A stretch of DNA of 64,000 bases from Phoronis australis (Eukaryota; Phoronida; Phoronidae). The notes beneath the pieces are model-generated. The model worked only from the letters and a program-made list of their open reading frames with translations, was not told the DNA's origin and did no database searches. Below, one piece after another: positions 32,860 to 44,800 of the stretch. The stretch lies in the NCBI GenBank assembly GCA_002633005.1, contig NMRA01000419.1, positions 335,455 through 399,454 on the forward strand. Reading direction: 5' to 3'. Made by a program: the position numbers and the translations under genes. Numbering within the stretch: the first letter of the stretch is position 1; every line of letters starts with the position of its first letter.

Positions 32860-35800
32860 TCATAAATCTGCCAGGTCCAAGTCACTGTCCTCCGAGTCCC
32901 AGTCAGTAACACTGACCAATGAACTCTTAGCTGTGCCCTGAGTGGTGACAGGGTTGATACTACTTGCAGCTGAAAGTAATAATAACAACAACCATGAGCT
33001 ACACATTAAACATACTGTTAAATAAAGTCAATGTACCACAGCCAAAGGTATCTACACCACTTTCTACAAAGTGTAATAATTTAACGATGATTGTATTTGC
33101 ATGTGCAGTCAGATGACACTGCACACGAAGGGATGCAAATGAATTCTTGCCAACAGGTGTAAACTCCTACTAAGATGGTCTGTTTAAAGTTAAGCTGGAC
33201 CCTGGAAAAGTGGTCAAATTTGGCTAACTCCTCAACATCATATTTGGGTTTATATAAAACTTTAATAGGTCCCATCTTGCTTTATGTACTATTCTCCAAA
33301 ATAATTTCATTTGAAACATTCCACTTGTGCATGAGGGGTTATTAAAACAGGATTGTTGTGATTTTTATGGAAAAACTCAAAAGTTGCATACAACGAGAAT
33401 GAAACAAAAATTTAGAGAAATGCAACAACGTTCTTGAGATTTCAAATTGAAAATTTATATCAAAACAAAATTTGGTTAGACATGATGTTTTTACAGCTAT
33501 TTTGCTGTGAATCTCCTAGTTTCCCTTTTGCTAAATTTTTGTTGAAAAAAACGTGGTCACATGATCAAATTAGTGGGAGATTGGTATGTTTCCAAGGTGA
33601 AGGAATGGTTACTTAAGATTTTGTTCAATGACCTCAGCACAAATGACAAGTTTGCAAAGAACTCCAACAACCGTCATGGCACAACCTCTAGCAAAAGACA
33701 GCACATGACATTGGAGTACAGCAGCTGTGAACCAGCAATATTATCATGATGCTTGTGAACATTCTCAACTACGTGGATGAATGTGTCTTTGAATTTCTCC
33801 TGAATGTAGACAACAAGAGGGATCTGATCACTGTTTTTCTACATCAAAGCTGCACTTCGCCCTGTTTAGCTGGCTAAAATGAAACTTCGACATTGACAGC
33901 AAAACAGCAGTGAAATAGAGCTTTAAATTAATGAGTACTAAGTGTTGGACATCATAATACAATTATCATCACACAATATCACAGCAAGCAAGTCTTCATT
34001 ATCCAAGGAAAGCTGAATATTAGCCAAGGTTACAGGCACTTCAACTCATCAAGTCAGTTCCAAATGTACAACCTAGACCACACACACTCACGAGCATGAA
34101 GGATATGACACAGGAGAGGGACTAAGGAGGGCTCATGAACACCTGGGGGTTCTCTACCTGACAATTTGTTACTGCGCCAAGACATATGATACATCGGCAC
34201 TAGAAGTCAAAATGGACGTGTCTTTAATCACGGGTGACTAGATACGTACAGGTCACATAGATCTCTTCAAGTGATGTACAGTTCAGCATTGTGTCATGCA
34301 GCGGTTCGTATGCAGCACAATGAAGGCATGTCAAATGCACAGCATTAAGCTATCAAAGCGGTATTAAACCCATACTTTCTGTCATAATTTAGACCACTTA
34401 ACATTGATGAAGTCAGTCTCAAATTGGTCCTTAGTCAAAAGAACTGAAGGTTTGGTATTGCATGAGACCAAGCTTACACAACTTTACAAGTTTGGACTGA
34501 AGAAATAACAGACTGTCAGTTTTTCCTAAGCCCAGAGATCAACTGTGAGTAAAGAACAAGATAAGACAATTGTATATGGTAAGTGTATACATGTATGGTA
34601 AGTGTATACATGTATGGTAAGTGTATACATGTATGGTAAGTGTATACATGTATGGTAAGTGTATACATGTATGGTAAGTGTATACATGTATGGTAAGTGT
34701 ATACATGTATGGTAAGTGTTCCAAATCAAACTTTGTTTTGACAATGCATAAGTTTAATGTAGCTTTAACTGAGACAAAGTAAAATAGGAGACAGATGCAA
34801 CATACGAGAAAAAGAACATGCTAAGAACAAGATGACTGAAACTGAAAACAAACTTGTCAGGGCCCTCGCTCACACGTTATCAGGGAAAGGTGTTAGCCCA
34901 AGAGTCCTCGCTCACATCAGGGGAAGGTGCCTGTGTCTTCTGAGAGAGGAGTAATTTGATCGACAATGCTTAATGCTTGCACGGGTGATTCAAACCTCGG
35001 AGAGGGATATTTTTTAATCATGAGGCGGGAATTTTTGGGCCAGATGAGGGGTATTTCAGGTGGGACAGATATTCGGTCCAAAAATCGAAGCATTGAGGGC
35101 CCTGCTTGTAGTGAAAGATAAAGTGTTAGTCGAGTTTTACCTGAACCCAATGACCGATCAGATAAATCTTTCTTAACAGGAAGTGTGGATAAAGCTGTAA
35201 CAGAACATCATGGCTTGACCACAACCGGTCTATGATACACTAGCAAAAAAGGGAAAGGTCATGAAAATACACATGGCTGGTCACTGCTATAAGTAGGGCC
35301 CAACTTTAATTTCAGAGGAAATTTCACAGCAGACTGCCCATTTCTTTCAGTGATGTAAGGGAACCACTACTGTTTCTAATCAGCTGCTTAATCCAGAATG
35401 ATAAAATATCTGCTGAGCAACGTATGTGCAATAAACTAAATTATAACCAACAATTACAATTAACACTGTCTTCACATTGTGTGAAACCCTTGCAATGTTC
35501 ATCACTAACACCTACTCCAGTTACAGTGAAACAATTGGCACGTTCATGACTAAGACCCAACTCCAGTTACAATTCAAACGAGCAGTCTTGAATACTTCTG
35601 ACACAGGAAGCCAAAGTGAGCAACCAAGTGAACTCATGAGATGTGCACATGCAAAGGACTCAACAGGGAAGCTATCTAAAAAACAACGGTCTTCAACAAA
35701 AATCACATGGCACACACGATGCTATCTACTAAATTGTGCTAGACTACAAAGATTTCATGGTTAGAAACTAAGATATTCAGGTTCTGTTGTCCACACTAAA

Positions 35801-38800
35801 TCAGTTAAACTAAAGTTTTTTCTATAAAAATAATTAAAGTTTCAAAAATGCGTTCATTCAAACCTACCACGTCCCCTTTAGAGTTTACATTTGAGAGAAG
35901 ACATTGTGTTATGTGTAATTATAAAGTAAAACTAAGCTAGACAGGGTTACATTTGGGTTCTGCCACCTTGTAAGAACAGAATTAAGACTATCATTAACAA
36001 GAAATATTCAGGAACAAAATGTTTGATATTGTTATGTCATAATATTTAAACATTAAATCCACATTACACACTCTTTGACGACGTTACCTCACAACGTACC
36101 TTAAGTTTAGTTAAAACACAAAAAGAAAACATGCTGGTGGACTATGTTGCACCATCTCCACTTGACTGCCACAAGCCTCAATACTCATCCATGCTGTCAG
36201 TAACACTGAGTGTTAGCCATAGTAACTAATAGACGACTTGTTTATGAACACTGCATAATCATGAACAGCAAATTATTGCAGTTTCCATTCCTTTGGAAAT
36301 GGTGGATTAAATAACATCTTGCTGAAATTAATGTTGGTTAAACATTTAAATAACAGATGATGACTAACAGAAGCAATTATACTTGATTCAGTGACCTGTC
36401 TGCCTACCTTTGGACGATGACCCTCCCCACACACTGGTTCCATATGTGTTAGTTGACTCTATCGTGTTGTGTTTGGTACTGAAAACATACATTTTGATAT
36501 AACATTCCAACTTACCATAGTATAGAATTATAAGATGTCTTCATACATGCCATATGATAGTCACATCACATGACCTATATTAATTTAAGCCTGAAAAGAT
36601 GCCAACAATACAGTTATCCAAGTTTGGGTAAGATGCCTTCTCTTAAGTTTGTTTCCATACCTGTAATTGATCGGTGGTGTCCATAGCTCAGTGGACTACA
36701 GCGTCAACACAGTAAGCAGAAAATCAGAGCAAAGATCTTTTCAGATTTAACTCTAGGTCACATATGACCAAAGTACGGCATGTATAAAGACTAATAAATC
36801 TTACATGATATCAACACATTGACTTATAACAACACAAAATGCAACAAGAGCAACACATAGCGTTGAAATGCGCCCACGAATGCACTGCAAACAGTGTGCT
36901 TCTAGGGCTGTTTATATGTTTCATAAAAATGGCCACTAGATGGCACAAAAAGGTCTAATCCATCTGAAAACGGGGACATGCAATTGCTTTAATCTTTAAT
37001 TGAAAGCTATTTACCAAATTTCACAAAAATCTGACAAGGATCTTCAGAAAAACGAAGGAAAACAGAAAAAATGAGATTGCCACAATGGGGCACAGCATTC
37101 GTTGGATCCGCCTGAAAGACGACGTCGCCTGTTGTTAGCTTCATATAAATACAATTACATCCTGCAATGGGTTTAGAAGATGCAGCTACGGGCGCAAAAC
37201 AAAACAAAACTACCACTAGGAGGTGCCACATTAGTCAAAGTCATCATCGTCAACCGTCCTCTTCACACTGAGAACATATACGCCAATTTTCAAAATCAGT
37301 CTTAGAATGGTTTGATTGATCAAGGGATGAACGTCAAAAAACTCGAAAACAGCAAAAATGTCCAAGCATTATCTGAAAGACTGTATTTCAGTGATTGGCT
37401 GAAGCTGGAGTAGTGACCCATTACATTGGTCCATCAGTTGTGAGTCGCAGCAAGTTAGAGCCTCTGTTTGAGTTCTAGCTGTTGGCTAGAGAGACCAGTA
37501 GAAAAGCCTACAACGCGTTTGAATGCGACTACAGGATTTGCTTTCGAGACATAGTATTGATATAAACAAAGAAAAATCAGGAGCCCCAACTGGGAATCGA
37601 ACCACAGATCTCTAGACTGCCGTTATAGTGCTCTTACCACTGAGCTACTGAGGACCTGCTACCTGTGTAATTACTGTTTAAAGCCAACTATTATGTCATT
37701 CATCCCATGAGCAGCATTTTGCCTTTTTCACACGAGATTTCGACAATTATATACAATCAGCAATTTATGAGTATGCGTAATTGCTGATTGTTTATAATTG
37801 TCCAAGTCTAATGTGAAAAAGGCGAAATGCCATTCACGATGTGTATGACATAACAGTTGGCTTTAAACAGTAATTGCACAGATATCGTGTCCTCAGTAGC
37901 TCAGTGGTGAGAGCAGTAGAACGGCAATCTACAGAACTGTGGTTCGATTCCCAGTTGGGGCTCCTGATTTTTCTGTGTTTATTTGATATATTTCTCTACT
38001 GGCCAATCTCAGTGTCTAAATATAAATATAGTCTAGCTGTGTACAATGTGAATATAATCTAGACTGGATTTATAAAGTGTAAATAAATTGTGCCACTGAA
38101 GTACTTCTCGACTCCAGTTACCAGCAACAGAAAGTATTTTTAATAATGGCACGTGTGAGTAGCCTCTCAATATAAAACAACTCAAGTGTAGTTTTGATAA
38201 ATTGAACATAGTCATACATACCCAGTAGCTGGTTTGACCCCTTCCTCGGATGTCAGTGAAAAGTCACTCCCATCGTCCTCAGCTCCATCACCCAACATCT
38301 GCAAAATTAATTTGGAATGACATGAAAACAAATTGGTGAAACAAGATGAACACAAGCAATTTGACACAAGTAACTCAAGTCTGGCATAAGCAGTGCTAGC
38401 CACAGGCCTCGCTAAATAAGATGGTTTAATGGAAACCTTGAAAATACCTGAACCTCCATGGTTTCAGTATTTTTTAAGATGATAAGTCAATAGAAAGGCT
38501 GAAATGATGCCATAAGGAACAAACTAACATTCATTGCTTTAAAGTATGATCACTTTGGCAGAGTCTTCTTTCCCGTATTCCACTAGGCCTACTAAAAAGA
38601 TCCTAGAAAATGTAATCATTGGGTAATGTCTTCCACTGGAAGTTGTCATTACCATCAAGACTGATAGTACAGCGGTAGATGTAGCAACACTAATGAGACA
38701 TCAGATGACACAAAGCACAATGGATCTATTAAATGTACTTGACTCATGACAAATCTAACAAATGAATTCACAACAGAAAAAATTCTAGACTGATGCCGCT

Positions 38801-41800
38801 CACTGGTAGCCAGTATGCTCACATTCAATACAACCAGGATAGCCCAGAAACCATTACATAAGACAGTCCTGGCTAACCATAACTAAGACAGTCCTGACTA
38901 ACCATAACTAAGACAGTCCTGGCTGACCATTAGATTAAGATAGCCCAGTAACCATTAAATAAGACAGTCCTGGCTAACCATAACTAAGACAGTCCTGACT
39001 AACCATAACTAAGACAGTCCTGGCTAACCATCAGATTAGATAGCCCAGTAACCATTACATAAGACAGTCCTGGCTAACCATTACATAAGACAGTCCTAGC
39101 TAACCATTACATAAGACAGTTGTAGCTAACCTTGATTTCAGGTGTGGCTGGACTAGCACCTTCACGTGCAGAGTCAGGAGGAGCCAGGTCAACACTTCCT
39201 GCAGGCTTCTTATCCAGTTTACGACCCTGGGAATAAAGGGAGTCGTCAATACAAATGACAGATGCAGACATTGAAACAGTGTTTGTCAAAAAGCAGTATG
39301 GTACAATAGTTATTTTTGAAATGAGCCGGGCCTAAAGTAGATGATAATAGAGTTTTTGCTAGGCAAATTTTCGGCGCCAACTGCAGTTCACAAGTGTAAC
39401 CCATGAAAAACTGTTAGTACAGTTTTCAGCATTTTTGCTCTTTTTGTAATTACGGTGTCAAAACCACTCATAACAAGCAATTAGAGTCAACGTCATAGAA
39501 CTAATTCACGCCGACAGGAGGCGCGTTCTAAAACGAGGCTTGCTACGATAGCATTGTTGGCTTATCGGCATAGTTGTATTCCGCGTTGCTCGAACGGCTA
39601 GAAAAAATACGGACACTAAACTGTCTGTTTAACAATCCTTAAGGACGTTGAGATTCGGAAGCTTTGCGTCGTTGCCATACACCGCGACGAAGGAAAATAT
39701 GTACGTGTAAAATCTATATTATATGTTTTCAAAAAGTTAGATTATATTTTGTTGCATCTCGGTTGCCAAGCATCATAGCAATGACTGCACAATCTTTGGT
39801 CAGCCAGGTTGTGTTTTCATGACTACGGGTTGAAACGTGATGCATTTTTTTTTCCAAAAAAAGGCAGGGCACTCAATACCCCAATACTCTGCCCCATTCC
39901 CCCTAAAAAATATTGAAAAATAACGCGATATTCCCCCCAAGAGGCCTAAAAATTCTCCTAGTGATTGAAAATTTCTCTCTGAAGTTCAAATCACCTGTAA
40001 CCTCACAGGTGACAATTTGAAAGAGCACAAAATGCTACTTGAAACAGAGCCTATGAGAGCTTGCAACAGGGCGGGGTGCTACTGATGGTGATCGAGAGGT
40101 AGATTTTTTCCTCACTCGGCGAAAAATTCCCCTCTCAGAAGGCACCTTTCCCCTCGGATAAACGAGGCCCCTGAGGAAACATGATAACTAATACGCTTGC
40201 TCTGTCCAGTTAACTGAAATTGAGCTCTAAAACGAGGTTATGCTTTGGATGACCGAATAAGGTGTTTTAATTTTAAAATTTCACTTGGTCCGGATTGATA
40301 TTTGAATTAAACCTAACACATGAAATAGATGTAAAAATTATTGAAAACCAATAAAGCTGAATTGATGGTCAAATAATTTTTATTTTCAATTACGAGCCTA
40401 GTTTTTATTTTAATAAAAATATATTTAACAACATCATTAATTATTATTCTTTCAGATCAACTGTTAGTCCCACTATGTTTGATGTTAATATTCTTGATCA
40501 ACAAATTAAACCAGATGTGACTAATTGCACGTGACAGCAAAATGCGATGAGCCACCACTGTCGAATATATCTTCAACTGGCCAACAATACGAGCAGATGA
40601 CCTGGTTCATGTAGAAAGCGTTTTTATCAATAATTTACAAGAAGAAACGTAATCCTGCATTCAATCCATGACACTATCGCCACAATTTAATTAGTCATTT
40701 TCACTTTTCATGCATCGAACCTTGTTTTACGGAAAAAAAATTACACTTTTTCGTCAGACAACTTTTTGGTGCATTGACATGTACCCTAAATTGTATTTTT
40801 CTACGTCTCTGTGGTTAATTATTGACACATTTTTAAGATTTAATATCCATGTTGGACTCAAAAGACTGGCCATTTAACTCACGCAATGTCAACTTCAGCG
40901 TTGCTTATCGTAGAGAGCCTCGCTTTGGATTTTAATGTCCGCCGCATGAATTAGGTCTATAAAACCTCCACAAAATAAATCAATTTCATTTTTTTCAAAT
41001 CAGCCTGCCTAGCACAACAAAATGTAAGAGCAAATCAAGACAAAAATTATCTTCATCCTCTTACAACATTAAAAGGCTCTATCTCATAAAATTAAGCAAC
41101 TAATTAATTCATAAACTAACATATTCATTACAATTAACCAATTGTGATAGAGCATAAAGCTAACAAGAAACATTCGCTTACTGTCAGCTGCATCTCAATA
41201 GACTTTGTCAGTTCTGATACCATGGCTCCCTTTGGTTTAGGGGTAGAGTAGGGCCTAGCTTGACGGCCAGCAGCAGTCTTACTGGGGCTTATCTCGTCCA
41301 GTTCACTGTCATAAAATAAAAAGAAATGATAAAGATAATGACGAAGGAGAGAACTATTGAGCTCAGGTCAAGCCACAGATCTAGATCATGAGCAGAAGAG
41401 GGGTCTTATGGTAGCAGGATATTGGGGGGGGGGGCACTTCACATCTCCTCCATCACAAATGTACAATACAAAAGAGGGTATCTTACGGTAGCAAGAGATG
41501 GGGGGGGGCACTTCACATCTCTTCCATGAGATAGGGGGCACATCACATCTCCTCCAAAACAACAATACAACAGAGGTCGCGCAGGGGTGTGGAACTCCAT
41601 TTAATATGTGCCTGCAGTCGTCAAATATAACAGAATACAAAGAGATATTTCCACTTATAGGTGTGTCACTGTTTCTTAATTAACACTTGTAAAAGTGGTT
41701 AATGCATACACATTCTGATAAGTAACAACATTCTTGTCGTCATCATTTAATTGTTAAAAACTCTAATCTTGAATTCAATTGCCTCAAAAAGGAAATAGAA

Positions 41801-44800
41801 GATAAAAGATTTCCATGATAATGTTAAACTGCAATGGACATGAGTAAGTGCCAATGCCAGATAACTGTTAGTGGCTACATGCAGTACAACCACTCTGCAT
41901 TGTGGTTAATTTACACAATGTCAGGCACTGCCTACAGGGTGCACTGCTTACTGGGAATCAAATTGACAACTAATCAGTTGGCATGTCTGTTTTGACAGAT
42001 GTTGTTAATAAGCACTTAATTACAATGTACAACAACCACAAACAACAGCTGAAACAAAACAATGAACAACTTATCAGAAAGACTGTTCACCTAACACCCG
42101 AATAGTCCCAAATATCTCTCATCTCTTCATCCTCCTCAAATATCATGTCACTGTAAGTGGATAATAAAAGACACAAAGCAGGGGACAACAGGGGGCAGTG
42201 TGTCAAGAAACACAGTTTGAAATATTATTAATTGTTGTTGAGAGTGATATGTCATTGCACTTTTAGTTGATCTTGTGTCACTCAGTAGTCACGTTTAACC
42301 ACAATACAGTAATTGATTGTACCAGTCACCTCATTTATACACAAGTGCTAGGAAACCTATATTACCTGGGGACACAGGAGCTCCATGACTGTTTGTATCT
42401 ATACCCAATATTTTGTTAGCCAAGATTGCCCAAACCCTTTGAATACCTGTGACTGCATTACACAGGACGACTCTTAACATCAAACAGTTTGATACCTGAA
42501 GTCACCTATGTAGTCCCCAACAGTGTCCTGGATAGTTGGTATCACACACGAGTTAACGATACTCTCACTCGACCGCTTCTTACACAGTACTGGCATGTCC
42601 TCAGTGATAACTACTTTGTGTTGAGGTGGTTTAGAACACAATTTGGATTGGGTATTGCGTAAGAGAGGAGAGATGAACACAGACGGGTCATGTGACCTAT
42701 GTAAACAGTATAGGTGTGTCTTTGATACATGGTGTTTTCATCTTTTAATGACAGTGTTAATTACACATGGAATGTCAATCTCAGAGATAATGTGCTCATT
42801 TAAATCAACTGTTCCATTTATGCAAACAATAAAACAAGCCGCCTTTTTTGCAACACATTTGAATCGATGTTCAAAGGAAAGCAGCATAACACAACATGAA
42901 TCAAGCAGAAATGAAAGAATTGCCTAAACATTGTTATGACCTGCTGTTTGGTAATGACTGGCAAGCTGGCTGTGTACCATCCTTAGGGACACATACTCCA
43001 CTAACAGGTTGGCGGCATTTGGCAACTGTCTCCACTGGTGCCACCTTCAGGGCATTTTGAGAGCTAGAACTGAGGTATAAACAGGGAGGTTTTTGGATAA
43101 TGTATATTACCCCAACAGAGATTGAGTGCATGACTTACATTAAAAAGGAAAGAGAAAGAATCCCACAAACAAAAGTTATATATGAAAAATACACTATTTT
43201 GGATGTAGGCGCATGGCCCTTTTGTAATATACATACCTTAAATATTTATTCAATACACTCATTCCAATAACCCTTTGGTGAGGATAACACAGCATCAGTC
43301 ACACAGACGGAGACTGCCGCAATAAACTCACCTAATGTCCTCAGAGTCCCAGTCATCCCCATCCTCGTCATTTTCCTCCGTCTGCGCCTGAGCTTTCGGT
43401 ATGTCTGCTTTCTCTCCCACGCCCACGTCTGTTCCAGCAGAGTCCGACTCGCCAAATGAGAGTTCCTCCGACTCCCACTGACTGCTAGTGCTACAGAGAT
43501 AATGTTCATCAATATGACTAGAGTCTGAAGAAATGACTGCAGTATAACTACATGGCTTTGAATGACCAATGACAAAACAGAGGAAAATTTTCTGGGTGAT
43601 ATATATTCTACCACAAATAAATAGGCTTGTCTGATAGAAATATTTTTTCTATTGTAAAGTTTAACCGAAATAAACATTCCTTCATGAATAAAGCCAAAAT
43701 AACGATAAAAAAGAGACAAGAGTGGGGAAATTGGATATCAAATAACAGAACATTGAAATCAAAATGGGAGGAAATCCTCTTAAAAGAGGAAAATTGCAAG
43801 CAGTGTAACTGAGTAATCGGCATTCTAACAAACCAATAAAATAGTAATTGTTAATGTTTCAGGGCAATACTGGAAGCTAAAATCCTCAGAGTAATTTTCG
43901 AGCTCTAACCATCACTATGTTTGAACAAGTTTAACAAAATTCAATAATATTATCTTGCAATGCATTCTGTTTTGATGTTCAAAAACACCCTTCTCCACAC
44001 AAAAAATCATCTGGATAAATCCAGTTGTGAATTCATTGATATCTCAATAAAACAGCCTAACTGCTGTTTGACATCTAAAACACTAATCCACAAAGGCTGC
44101 CAGCAGTCTCACCCAACAATAAACCTTCAGTTTTGCCAGGCCATATATCATATTTAATCCACGTAATGAACATGATGCCAACAAATTGCAGCATTAACAA
44201 CCAAAAAGTTTTAGATATAAAAAATCCAAAATATGGCACTGGGGCATCAATAATACCAAAAACATTCTAAACAAGTCTACATAATACGTACGCTGTAGAG
44301 GAGAAGGTTTGCGATAATCCTGGGTTCTTGGAAGGACTGTGAGGTCTTTGTGCCACTGCAGGTNACTGACTGCTAGTGCTACAGAGATAATGTTCATCAA
44401 TATGACTAGAGTCTGAAGAAATGACTGCAGTATAACTACACGGCTTTATATGACCAATGACAAAACAGAAGAAAATTTTCTGGGTGATGTATATTCTTCC
44501 ACAAATAAATAGGCTCGTCTGATAGAAATATTTTTTCTGTTGTAAAGTTTAACTGAAATAAACATTCTTTCATAAATAAAGCCAAAATAACGATAAAAAA
44601 GAGACAAGAGCGGGGAAATATCAAATAACAGAAAATTTAAATCAAAACGGGAGGAAATCCTCTTAAAAGAGGAAAATTGCAAGCAGTGTAACTGAGTCAT
44701 CGGCATTCTAACAAACCAACAAAATAGTAATTGTTAATGTTTAAGGGCAACACAGGAAGCTAAAATCCTCAGAGTAATTTTCAAGCTCTAACCATCACTA

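Noticed and set aside
37580-37970. Functional tRNA genes
   Set aside because: A and B boxes are perfect, but acceptor arms do not pair (GTCCTCA versus TGGGGCT) and the T stem has mismatches. The paired inverted arrangement fits a repeat better.
44306-44363. Extra DZIP1 exon between exons 12 and 13
   Set aside because: It repeats the end of exon 12 and is cut by the single N at 44364. It is best explained as an unmerged allele.
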